Origin: Anaerolineales bacterium
GTDB lineage: Bacteria; Chloroflexota; Anaerolineae; Anaerolineales; Anaerolineaceae
DNA: 14,570 bases
Direction of reading: 5' to 3'
Assembly (NCBI GenBank): GCA_020060485.1
Contig: JAGVAB010000011.1
Coordinates: 1 to 14,570 of the forward strand
Positions within the stretch are counted from its first letter, which is position 1. Each line of letters starts with the position of its first letter. Positions 1-6,983 of the stretch are shown one piece after another. The position numbers were made by a program, and so were the translations under genes. The notes below the pieces were generated by a model that saw nothing but the letters and a program-made list of their open reading frames with translations, was not told the DNA's origin and did not search any database.

Positions 1-233
1 GTCAGGCAAGCAGCGGGGAGGGGAGTTCGAGGGGTGGGGTGAATAAACCCTGGTGATGCACAGACCATCTTTCGTCCGGCCTTGTGCCATCAATAAAAGA
101 AGCAAATGGAAAATTAACTTTGAGAAAACCATGGGCGGTATTTACCCAAATCTTGTGGTATCCAGAGCGGGGGATGGTAAAATTGGGAAATATCGGGTAC
201 GCGGATTGGATGATCAGTGCTTGAGGAGATAGA
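1..233. other. Leader region before the aldo/keto reductase
   Basis: No gene can be supported here. The first ~50 bases are purine-rich and G-rich, then the sequence becomes AT-richer. Plus-strand reading frames entering from the left edge close early (stops by about base 56), so the tail of an upstream gene is possible but not recognisable. I looked for a sigma-70-type promoter and found only weak hexamers with poor spacing (for example TTGTGG at 153-158), so I do not call one. A good ribosome binding site sits at the right end. Confidence 0.5.
223..228 (+). promoter_or_regulatory. Ribosome binding site of the aldo/keto reductase
   Basis: GAGGAG lies five bases upstream of the ATG at 234. 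It is a near-perfect Shine-Dalgarno sequence and fixes the start of the following gene. Confidence 0.8.
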
Positions 234-1409
234 ATGCAATACAGAAGACTTGGAAAACTGGATTGGAAACCTTCGGCGCTTGGTTTTGGTGTGATGCGTC
301 TGCCGGTTCTTGATAATCTCCCTGCTCGGATTGATGAAGGCCGGGCAAGTGAGATGATCCATTATGCCATTGAGCAGGGCGTCAATTATCTGGATACGGC
401 ATACCCATATCACCGTGAGCAGAGCGAGATCTTTTTAGGGAAAGCCCTGCAGGGAGGGTATCGCGACAGGGTAAAACTGGCGACCAAGCTTCCCTCCTGG
501 GCTGTTGAGACCGCAGCGGATTTCGACCGGTATTTCGATGAACAGCGCACCAAATTGCAGACCGACCATATTGAGTTTTACCTTCTTCATGCCTTGAAAC
601 GGGAATGGTGGGACAATCTCTACCAGCTCGGCATTCTGGATTGGGCCGAGCGGAAAATTGCAGAAGGCAAAATCGGCCATCTGGGGTTCTCTTTTCATGA
701 TTCTTATCCGGTTTTCAAGGATATTGTTGACGCTTATCCGGGTTGGACAATCTGTCAAATCCAGTACAACTATATGGATACCAAGTATCAGGCCGGGCGG
801 CGCGGGTTGAAATATGCAGCCGAGAAAGGCTTGGGCGTAGTCATCATGGAACCCTTGCGGGGTGGTTTGATTGCCAAAGATCCACCTCCGCCGGCAGTGG
901 CAAAGTTCTACGAAACGATGGATGTTAATCGAACGCCGACAGATTGGGCTTTACAATGGCTGTGGGATCAACCTGAAGTTTCGTTGGTGTTGAGCGGGAT
1001 GAGTAATATGAGCCATGTGCAAGAAAATGTGGCCAGCGCAAACCGTTCTGGCGTGGGGTCACTGCGCGATAAAGACCGGGAATTCATTGAGACCATTCAG
1101 CGCGCTTACAAGGATATCACTCCTATCCCGTGTACCAATTGCCGCTATTGTGTGCCCTGCCCGGGCGGCATCGATATTCCCACTGTGTTTCGCATATTCA
1201 ATGACACAGTTATGTTTGAAGATCTGAAATATGGGAAAACGGAATACCATTATTTGGATGAGGAACACCGGGCTGACAACTGTGTGGAATGCGGGTCCTG
1301 TGAGGAAAAATGTCCACAAGGAATTGCGGTGATCGAATGGCTTAAGGAAGCTCATGCGATGCTGGAAGATACTACCCCGTTCAACGATGAACCGGATGCG
1401 AAGAATTAA
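234..1409 (+). CDS. Aldo/keto reductase with C-terminal 4Fe-4S ferredoxin domain
   Basis: Predicted cytosolic oxidoreductase of 391 residues. Residues 1 to about 285 form an aldo/keto reductase TIM barrel. It opens with the usual RRLGK...ALGFGVMRLP strand, and the family's catalytic tetrad can be placed at D54 and Y57 (DTAYPYH), K85 (ATKLP) and H119 (LLHAL). The C-terminal ~100 residues are a bicluster ferredoxin-like module. The first cysteine set is C300, C303, C306, C309 followed by proline; the second is C350, C353, C356, C360 followed by proline. This domain order and length are typical of the Fe-S subgroup of aldo/keto reductases common in anaerobes. The barrel normally uses NAD(P)H, so the clusters suggest electron exchange with ferredoxin or flavodoxin; the substrate is unknown. 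The start is set by GAGGAG at 223-228. The gene stands alone on its strand and ends at a bidirectional terminator. Confidence 0.93.
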   Translation: MQYRRLGKLDWKPSALGFGVMRLPVLDNLPARIDEGRASEMIHYAIEQGVNYLDTAYPYHREQSEIFLGKALQGGYRDRVKLATKLPSWAVETAADFDRYFDEQRTKLQTDHIEFYLLHALKREWWDNLYQLGILDWAERKIAEGKIGHLGFSFHDSYPVFKDIVDAYPGWTICQIQYNYMDTKYQAGRRGLKYAAEKGLGVVIMEPLRGGLIAKDPPPPAVAKFYETMDVNRTPTDWALQWLWDQPEVSLVLSGMSNMSHVQENVASANRSGVGSLRDKDREFIETIQRAYKDITPIPCTNCRYCVPCPGGIDIPTVFRIFNDTVMFEDLKYGKTEYHYLDEEHRADNCVECGSCEEKCPQGIAVIEWLKEAHAMLEDTTPFNDEPDAKN

Positions 1410-1442
1410 TTCATGTCTGTTCATTGATGATGACAAAAGAAG

Positions 1443-1476
1443 CTCCCCTGCCAGATGGCAGGGGAGTAAATTTTTT
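1443..1476. terminator. Bidirectional intrinsic terminator between convergent genes
   Basis: A perfect 10-bp GC-rich stem (1443-1452 with 1457-1466, loop AGAT) is followed on the plus strand by TAAATTTTTT, ending transcripts of the aldo/keto reductase. On the minus strand the same stem is followed by CTTCTTTTGT, so it can also end the exporter operon. The plus-side T-run overlaps the stop codon (1475-1477) of the converging gene, an extremely compact arrangement. Confidence 0.88.
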
Positions 1477-1876
1477 AACCGGCAAATCCATCAAGCATTT
1501 CCATCAGCAGCAAAGCTGCATCTTTGGTCAATTGGCCACAGGCGCCTTGCCGCAAGTCGCTGCATGTCAGTGAGCCAAATCTCTCCAGAAAAGCGAACCG
1601 GAAATCAGCAGCCAGTTTCTGACAATCATCATCATTCACCAGATCGGCTCGGCCATGCAGGGCACCGATCACCATCAGCCCGCCGGTGAATGCTCCGCAC
1701 AGGTCCTGGTGAGTCCCGCCAACGCCGCCCGCAAAGGGTGTGGACATTTTGATCATCGGCCCGCTAAGCTCTGGCACGTATTCTTCACCTACGGCGATGA
1801 AAATGGCTTCTGAACAGTGGTAACTGCTGGCCATCAGGTCGGCAGCCCGTTGGGCGATCTGGGACTTGGTTTGCAT
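1475..1876 (-). CDS. C_GCAxxG_C_C family putative redox-active protein
   Basis: Small protein of 133 residues with the cysteine and glycine pattern of the C_GCAxxG_C_C family (putative redox-active proteins, 120-170 residues). Visible landmarks are HC21SEA near the N terminus, FAGGVGG at 48-54, and C60GAFTGG, the family's signature block, followed by G71 and G75. Further cysteines are C85, C105 and C113. There is no signal peptide or membrane segment, so it should be cytosolic. The family's biochemistry is not settled; cluster binding or thiol redox chemistry is inferred from the conserved cysteines. It starts 26 bp after the stop of the second exporter gene, with an AAGGAAAAGGAA ribosome-binding stretch upstream, and is followed by a terminator. 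It is therefore probably the last gene of the exporter operon. Confidence 0.88.
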   Translation of the reverse strand: MQTKSQIAQRAADLMASSYHCSEAIFIAVGEEYVPELSGPMIKMSTPFAGGVGGTHQDLCGAFTGGLMVIGALHGRADLVNDDDCQKLAADFRFAFLERFGSLTCSDLRQGACGQLTKDAALLLMEMLDGFAG

Positions 1877-1902
1877 TGTTGGATTCCTTTTCCTTCGAGG
1901 TT

Positions 1903-3723
1903 CTATTCCAGCGCGGTTTCTGGTTGTGGTAAAGCTTCAAACAATTGATCCATTCTGCTGCGGAACTGGCGGGTATAGAGCTGATAATATTTGCCTCGCT
2001 TGCGCAGAAGTTCGGCGTGAGTGCCAATCTCGGCGATCTGGCCGTCTTCGATGACCAGAATGCGGTCAGCGCGCTTGATGGTTGACAGACGGTGGGCAAT
2101 GACAAAGCTGGTGCTGTTTTGCATCAGGGTCTCCATGCCTTGCTGGATCAACGCCTCAGTAAGGGTGTCCACAGAGCTGGTGGCCTCGTCCATGATGAAT
2201 ATCTCGGGTTTTACCAGGATGGCGCGTGCCAGACTGATGAGTTGTTTCTGGCCCACTGAGAGCAGCCCGCCGCCTTCACCAACTTCTTCCTCATAGCCTT
2301 TCGGGAAGCGCATAATGAAATCATGTGCCCCGGCAATGCGGGCGGCTTCCTCGACCTCAGCATCGCTGGCTTCCAGGCGGCCATAGCGCAGGTTTTCGCG
2401 GATCGTGCCCGAGAAAAGGTGGGGTGATTGCAGTACGATGCCGATGCGGGACTGAATGGCCTTAAGGGAAAAGAGCGTGTAGTCCATGCCGCCGATGGCA
2501 ATCTTGCCGGATTTTGGTTCATAAAAGCGGCACAGCAAGTTGACAATGGTGGTCTTGCCGCCGCCAGTTGGGCCGACCAGGGCGATGGTTTCGCCGCGGC
2601 GCACATGCAGGTTTAAATCTTTCAACACGGGTTGTTCGTCTTCGTAGCTGAAGGTTACATGGTCAAAGTGAATATCTCCCTGGATCGTGCCGGGGTCGAT
2701 GGCTCCCGGCCTGTCCTGGATCTCGGGCACTGAGTCAACCAGCGAGAAGATGCGCTCGCCAGAGGCGATCGAGCGCTGCATTTCGGCAAACACGCGGGCG
2801 ATGTCCTGAATGGGCCACATCATGAAAGTGATGTAGCTGACAAAGGCCTGAATGCCGCCAATGGTCATGCCGCCGATCTGGGCTTGCAAGCCGCCGTACC
2901 AAACAATGGCCGAGAGGGCGAAAGCAGAGATAATCTGCACCACAGGCAGGAAAAGGGCGCTCAACCAGGCAGCGCGGAAGCCGGCGGCAAACATGCCGTC
3001 ACTCAGTTCGCCAAACTCGCGCATGGTCTCGCGCTCACGCCCCAGAGCTTTAATCACCCGTACGCCGGTAATACTTTCATTAATTGACCCGGTGATCTTG
3101 GAGTTGAGTTTGCGCACCATGCGGTATTGTTCCAGAATGCGTTTGCGAAACTCGATGGCTACATAGATCAAGAGCGGAATCATGATGCTGACGATCAGGG
3201 CCAGTCTCCAGTTGATGATGAACATGAAGATCATGGCGGTGATGATGTTGATGATGCCCCAGGTGGTGTCCAGCAAGCCCCAGGTGACCAGGTCGGCCAC
3301 GCGGTCCGAGTCTGAGGTGACACGCGACATGATCCAGCCTACCGGCGTCTTGGAGTAATAGGACAATGACAGGCGCTGCAGATGGTTGAACATCATTTTT
3401 CGCAGGTCATAGCGGATGCGTTCCCCAAGCACGCCTGCAAGAAAGATGAAGCTAAACACAGCGCTTGCCTGCACCAACAGGAAGCTGCTGTAGATGGTGA
3501 GAAGCTGGATCAGGCGCTGGCTATCCTTGGGGATGATGGCCTGGTCGACGATCATCTTGCTCAGGTAGGTGAAAAGAGACTCCAGCATGGAGACCAGGGA
3601 GATGGTCAACAGGAAGCCCAGCACCCATTTCCAATGCGGCTTGGTTAATCCCAGAATGCGGAGAAGGGTTTTACCATTAAAGCTGGTAGTAAATTCCTCT
3701 TCCTCAAAATAGTCATTTGACAC
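1903..3723 (-). CDS. ABC exporter half-transporter, catalytic-site subunit (heterodimer subunit 2)
   Basis: Type IV ABC exporter subunit of 606 residues counted from the GTG at 3723. The N-terminal ~310 residues carry about six membrane helices; the rest is the ATPase domain. Walker A is GPTGGGKT at 384-391, the Q-loop glutamine is Q432, Walker B ends IMDE with catalytic E513, and the switch histidine is H544. The signature is LSVGQ at 488-492, with valine replacing the usual first glycine. The GTG start is preferred because GAGGAG (plus-strand 3731-3736) lies seven bases upstream. A longer reading from a TTG at 3771 only adds a basic stretch overlapping the previous gene. The gene overlaps the end of subunit 1 by 11 bp, implying translational coupling. 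It resembles the catalytic partner of heterodimeric exporters such as TM287/288. The substrate, whether drug, lipid or peptide, cannot be read from sequence. Confidence 0.92.
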   Translation of the reverse strand: MSNDYFEEEEFTTSFNGKTLLRILGLTKPHWKWVLGFLLTISLVSMLESLFTYLSKMIVDQAIIPKDSQRLIQLLTIYSSFLLVQASAVFSFIFLAGVLGERIRYDLRKMMFNHLQRLSLSYYSKTPVGWIMSRVTSDSDRVADLVTWGLLDTTWGIINIITAMIFMFIINWRLALIVSIMIPLLIYVAIEFRKRILEQYRMVRKLNSKITGSINESITGVRVIKALGRERETMREFGELSDGMFAAGFRAAWLSALFLPVVQIISAFALSAIVWYGGLQAQIGGMTIGGIQAFVSYITFMMWPIQDIARVFAEMQRSIASGERIFSLVDSVPEIQDRPGAIDPGTIQGDIHFDHVTFSYEDEQPVLKDLNLHVRRGETIALVGPTGGGKTTIVNLLCRFYEPKSGKIAIGGMDYTLFSLKAIQSRIGIVLQSPHLFSGTIRENLRYGRLEASDAEVEEAARIAGAHDFIMRFPKGYEEEVGEGGGLLSVGQKQLISLARAILVKPEIFIMDEATSSVDTLTEALIQQGMETLMQNSTSFVIAHRLSTIKRADRILVIEDGQIAEIGTHAELLRKRGKYYQLYTRQFRSRMDQLFEALPQPETALE

Positions 3724-5521
3724 TGGCGATCTCCTCTTCGAGTTCTGCTTCGATGTTTGTTTGCAGCTCAAATATCTTGCGATACATATTGTCTTGTTTG
3801 ATCAGCTCTTCGTGTTTGCCGGCCTGAATGATGCGTCCCTTATCCATCACCAGGATCAGGTCGGCGTTCATGATGCTCTGGATGCGATGGGCGATAATGA
3901 AGGTGGTGCGGTTGCGCATCAGGTTTTGCAGGGCAGCCCGAATCTCGGCCTCGGTTTCAGTATCCACAGCGGAGGTCGAATCATCCATGATGAGGATGCA
4001 GGGATCTTTCAGCAGAGCCCGGGCAATGGCCACGCGCTGTTTCTGACCGCCAGAGAGTGTTACACCTTTCTCGCCAACTATGGTGTCGTATCCCTGGGGA
4101 AAGGTCAAAATGACGTCATGGATGGCAGCAGCACGCGCGGCTGCTTCAATATCCTCTTGCGAAATCTGCCGGGAAACCCCGTAACCGATATTTTCGCGGA
4201 TGGACCGGGAGAAAAGGAAGGGTTCCTGTTCCACGATGCCGATATTTCGGCGCAGGTAGCGGCGGGAATAGCGGTTGAGCTCAACTCCGTCCAGCAGGAT
4301 TGCACCTTGCGTGTAGTCATAGAAGCGAGGCAGAAGATTGACCAGGGTGGTCTTGCCTGAGCCGGTTGACCCCAGCAGGGCAATCACCTGGCCGTGTTCA
4401 CAGCGGAAGTTGATCTCCTCCAGTACGGGCTGGTCAGGTTCATAGGCAAAGCCCACATGTTCAAAAACAAAATCGCCTTTGAGACCTGACTCGGGAGCAT
4501 GGTCGCCTTCGTCCAGCGGCTCGCGTTCCTGGCGCAGGATGTCGGCTACGCGTTTGTAGGATACCAGGCCGGTAGACATCTGTACCACCACCCGTCCCAG
4601 GTTGCGCATGGGGAAGATGATGTAGATGACCATGCCGACATAGGCCAGGTAGGTGCCGACCGAGATTTCACCAGAAATCGCCAGGCGGGCAGCCAGATAA
4701 TAGCCAAAGACTAACTGGACGCCGCAGAAGATGTCCGAGATGGGCCAGAAGAGGGAATGGATGACGAGCAATTTTTTACCGCGCAAGAATTTTTCCCAGT
4801 TGTCGCGCTCAAATTTCTTGATCTCATAATTTTGGCGGGCAAAGGCTTTGACCACGCGGATGCCGCTCAGATTCTCTTGCAGGGTGGTGGAGAGAGTTGC
4901 CTCCTGTTCCTGGTAGGCTTCATAGGCGGATGAGACGCGTTTGAAGAAAAAGATGGAAACGATCAGGATGACGGGCACGACGATCACCGAGAGCAAGGCC
5001 AGGCGCACGTGCAGCAGGAGCAAGGCGGAAAAATTGATCAGGAAGAGCAGGGTGATGCGGCCGAAGTCGATGGCCTGGTCGGCAAAGAAGCGCCGCAGGG
5101 CGTCCACGTCCGAGGTGGCGCGGGAGATCAGTTCACCGGTGTCGGTCTGGGCATGATAGGCAAAGTTGAGATGCTGGATGTGGTCGAACAGGTAATTGCG
5201 CAGACGGCGAATGGAACCTTCTGCGACCTGGGCGGCCATGCGGCCGGTCAGAAAGGAAAACCCGCCCTGCAAAACTGCCAGAAGAATGAATCCCAGGGCG
5301 ATCAAGGGCAGGCTAAGTACGGGGTCTTCGGTAAGGAAGAAATCATCCACGAAGTAGCGCAACAGGAAGAATGTGGCGGTCTTGGCGGCCACCGAAATTG
5401 CCTGGCTGCCAACAGAGCCCAGGTAGCGCCAGCCAAAGCCATGCAGTAAACGCAGCAAGCCCTTGAAACGGTTGTCAGAAACGGCATGTTTCAGATCATA
5501 AGCATCGGTTTTTGCGAACAA
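3713..5521 (-). CDS. ABC exporter half-transporter with degenerate Walker B (heterodimer subunit 1)
   Basis: Type IV ABC exporter subunit of 602 residues, with six predicted membrane helices within residues 30-320 and a C-terminal ATPase. Walker A is GSTGSGKT at 384-391, the Q-loop is Q432, the signature is a canonical LSGGQ at 489-493 and the switch histidine is H545. Walker B reads ILIMDD at 509-514, so aspartate D514 takes the place of the catalytic glutamate. This is the hallmark of the degenerate site in heterodimeric exporters. The start codon is TTG at 5521, with GAGGG seven bases upstream; no ATG lies nearby in frame before the first helix. The acidic C-terminal tail (AELEEEIASVK) overlaps the start of subunit 2. 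It is the first gene of a likely three-gene operon. The exported substrate is unknown. Confidence 0.92.
   Translation of the reverse strand: MFAKTDAYDLKHAVSDNRFKGLLRLLHGFGWRYLGSVGSQAISVAAKTATFFLLRYFVDDFFLTEDPVLSLPLIALGFILLAVLQGGFSFLTGRMAAQVAEGSIRRLRNYLFDHIQHLNFAYHAQTDTGELISRATSDVDALRRFFADQAIDFGRITLLFLINFSALLLLHVRLALLSVIVVPVILIVSIFFFKRVSSAYEAYQEQEATLSTTLQENLSGIRVVKAFARQNYEIKKFERDNWEKFLRGKKLLVIHSLFWPISDIFCGVQLVFGYYLAARLAISGEISVGTYLAYVGMVIYIIFPMRNLGRVVVQMSTGLVSYKRVADILRQEREPLDEGDHAPESGLKGDFVFEHVGFAYEPDQPVLEEINFRCEHGQVIALLGSTGSGKTTLVNLLPRFYDYTQGAILLDGVELNRYSRRYLRRNIGIVEQEPFLFSRSIRENIGYGVSRQISQEDIEAAARAAAIHDVILTFPQGYDTIVGEKGVTLSGGQKQRVAIARALLKDPCILIMDDSTSAVDTETEAEIRAALQNLMRNRTTFIIAHRIQSIMNADLILVMDKGRIIQAGKHEELIKQDNMYRKIFELQTNIEAELEEEIASVK
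3731..3736 (-). promoter_or_regulatory. Ribosome binding site that decides the GTG start of exporter subunit 2
   Basis: The minus strand reads GAGGAG, seven bases before GTG at 3723-3721. It lies inside the last codons of subunit 1. It supports the GTG start over the upstream TTG at 3771. Confidence 0.75.
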
Positions 5522-5786
5522 GTCAAGCCCTCGTGATCCAAGATGGTTTAGAGAATCAAGTTATGGCAGCCAGAGCCACCGCTATCAATCATACCTTGTA
5601 ATGGAAAGGGAGAAAAGGGAAGCATCGGCCAAACGGCCTAGCCCATCCGCCGGATATTTTCGGGCTGCTTTCAGCAGATAGCTGGCGTGATGGGCACAGG
5701 ATAGTTGCAGGATTGAGGTTTTCTAGCCCGAGGAGAGCACCCTTTTTTGATCAACAAAAGCCCGGCTGCCGCCGTGTCCCAACAAT
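5522..5786. other. Intergenic region between the DegV gene and the exporter operon
   Basis: This stretch of 265 bp holds no supportable gene. On the minus strand, just after the DegV stop, CGGC-GGCA-GCCG is followed by GGCTTTTGTT, a poor terminator with only a 4-bp stem. Near 5747-5754 is the palindrome TTGATCAA. TATGAT (minus strand, plus coordinates 5588-5593) could be a -10 box for the exporter operon, with a weak TTTTCT 17 bases upstream. None of these is convincing alone. Confidence 0.4.
5588..5616 (-). promoter_or_regulatory. Weak candidate promoter of the exporter operon
   Basis: The minus strand reads TTTTCT, 17 bases, TATGAT. The -10 matches the consensus at five of six positions, the -35 at only three. 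It lies about 67 bases upstream of the TTG start of exporter subunit 1. Confidence 0.25.
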
Positions 5787-6644
5787 CTAATTTTCGGCAT
5801 ACCCGCATAGAGCAATTGCCCGCGGGCCGGTGTGTACGCCCAAAACAGGAGAAACGATCGTGGTGAATATCTCTTTGGGATTGTGTTCGCGGATGACCCG
5901 TTCGGCCAGGGCTTTGGCCTCTTCATATGCGGCGTTGTGCAGGACGGTGATGTGCAAGGGTTTTTCCGTATTGATGTGTTTGAAGAATTGATTTATAAGC
6001 AGCTCAATCGCACCTGTCCGCGAGCGGGCAGGAATGGAGGGGGCTACTGTGCCGGTTTCCCGGTTGACATAGATCAGGGGTTTGACCTGTAACACTGTGC
6101 TCAGGAATTTGGTGGCTGTGCCGATGCGTCCGCCCTTGCTCAAATATTCCATCGTATCCAGAGAGACAAAATACACCATGCTGCTGCGCACCTTATCTCC
6201 TGCGGCCAGCATCTCCTCCAGCCCTCCACCAGCGGCTTGTGCCCGGGCGGCGGCGATCACCTGCCAGCCCAGGCCCATCGAGTTGGTCTTCGAATTGACG
6301 ATGTACACCGGAATGGGTGATCCATCGGCAGCCTGACGAGCAGACAGGATCGTGCCGCTCATCGCCTCGCTGATGGTATAGACGATCACTTCTTTATATC
6401 CTTTTTGTGCAGCCTGCTGGTAGGCCTCCAGGAACATCTGTGGAGAAGGCTGCGAAGTGGTCGGTCTGTGCGGATCAATCAGCAGACGCTCATAAAATTT
6501 TTCGGCGGTCAAATCCACACCGTCCAGGAATTGTTCGCCATTCCAGATGATCGTCAGTGGGATGACAGTGATGTCGAATTCTTTGATCCATGCTTCAGGG
6601 ATATCGCAAGTGCTGTCGGTGATCAGGGCGACTTGGTTTGGCAT
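5787..6644 (-). CDS. DegV family fatty-acid-binding protein (FakB-like)
   Basis: DegV protein of 285 residues, the usual family length. Members bind a fatty acid and, where studied (FakB), present it to the kinase FakA for phosphorylation, feeding exogenous fatty acids into phospholipid synthesis. Visible family blocks are ITDSTCDIP at 8-16, the TTSQPSP segment at 62-68, ISEAMSGT at 91-98 with serines expected to contact the carboxylate, SKGGRIG at 169-175, and SPVLGVHTGP at 265-274 with H271. No signal peptide or membrane helix is present, so it is cytosolic. The ATG at 6644 is preceded by AGAGGAAA. No fakA-like gene is in the window, so its partner must be elsewhere. It lies on the same strand as the exporter operon but 265 bp upstream, and co-transcription is uncertain. 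Confidence 0.93.
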   Translation of the reverse strand: MPNQVALITDSTCDIPEAWIKEFDITVIPLTIIWNGEQFLDGVDLTAEKFYERLLIDPHRPTTSQPSPQMFLEAYQQAAQKGYKEVIVYTISEAMSGTILSARQAADGSPIPVYIVNSKTNSMGLGWQVIAAARAQAAGGGLEEMLAAGDKVRSSMVYFVSLDTMEYLSKGGRIGTATKFLSTVLQVKPLIYVNRETGTVAPSIPARSRTGAIELLINQFFKHINTEKPLHITVLHNAAYEEAKALAERVIREHNPKEIFTTIVSPVLGVHTGPRAIALCGYAEN

Positions 6645-6669
6645 TTTTTCCTCTTTTCTTTAGGTCAAC

Positions 6670-6751
6670 CAGTAGGGACACGCATCAGGTTTAGCAGGAA
6701 TTAAACGGGTCGATAGATTTGCCGTGGAAGAGGAGTCTGGCATCCCTACTG
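6670..6751. repeat. Inverted-repeat element (9-bp ends, 82 bp)
   Basis: CAGTAGGGA at 6670-6678 is repeated as TCCCTACTG at 6743-6751, with 64 bp between. The left arm continues as CACGCAT and the right arm is preceded by GGCA. Palindromes built on GTAGGGACACGGCAT-like arms are, from memory, frequent in Chloroflexota and other genomes, so this could be a decayed miniature element or dispersed palindrome. No clear target duplication is visible. Confidence 0.45.
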
Positions 6752-6805
6752 CGTATCACACTACTCCCCAAATAACCATTGAAACGATCCGCGTTTCTCA
6801 GCTTT

Positions 6806-6832
6806 TTGAACATGTACAAATTATAGTATGGT
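6806..6832 (+). promoter_or_regulatory. Weak candidate promoter for the FetA/FetB-like operon
   Basis: TTGAAC (6806-6811) and TATGGT (6827-6832) are separated by 15 bases; each matches consensus at four of six positions. TATAGT at 6822-6827 is a better -10 but lacks a good -35. The leader would be roughly 145 bases. Confidence 0.25.
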
Positions 6833-6983
6833 ATTGATGATTAATGACAAGAATTTCAGATTTATTTTTCCATTCTCAATGCGGCCAATGTCTGGTATCT
6901 TTTTAGTAGCCATTGTAAATGGGAGAATTGCAGTGCAAAGGAAAAACTTTTTGCAAATATTGAAAGGATGGGGCGGGATAAAG

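Larger units (their letters stand above)
6645..6983. other. Divergent intergenic region between the DegV and FetA-like genes
   Basis: This is 339 bp of mostly AT-rich DNA upstream of two divergent genes, so it should hold both promoters. It contains an imperfect inverted-repeat element at 6670-6751, a weak plus-strand promoter candidate at 6806-6832, and a small dyad TGCAAA/TTTGCA (6934-6939 and 6950-6955, 10 bases apart) just before the FetA-like gene. The plus-strand reading frame of the FetA-like gene stays open back to 6828, but those residues do not look like part of the ATPase. Confidence 0.55.

Noticed and set aside
1..56. Possible C-terminal tail of an upstream plus-strand gene
   Set aside because: All three frames close within 56 bases and none gives a recognisable C terminus.
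3761..4360. Plus-strand open frame of 199 codons opposite exporter subunit 1
   Set aside because: It lies entirely antisense to the conserved ATPase domain, has no recognisable motifs, and is explained by codon bias of the real gene.
5736..5756. TTGATCAA palindrome and T-rich run after the DegV gene as a terminator
   Set aside because: The pairing is short and interrupted, with no GC-rich stem adjoining a T-run in the right direction.
5787..6644. DegV gene as first gene of the exporter operon
   Set aside because: The 265-bp gap with candidate promoter and no overlap or close spacing makes this unsupported from sequence alone.
6828..6983. N-terminal extension of the FetA-like ATPase to residue -52
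   Set aside because: The stretch is AT-rich, has no match to the ATPase family, and family members begin near the ATG at 6984; it is more likely leader sequence.
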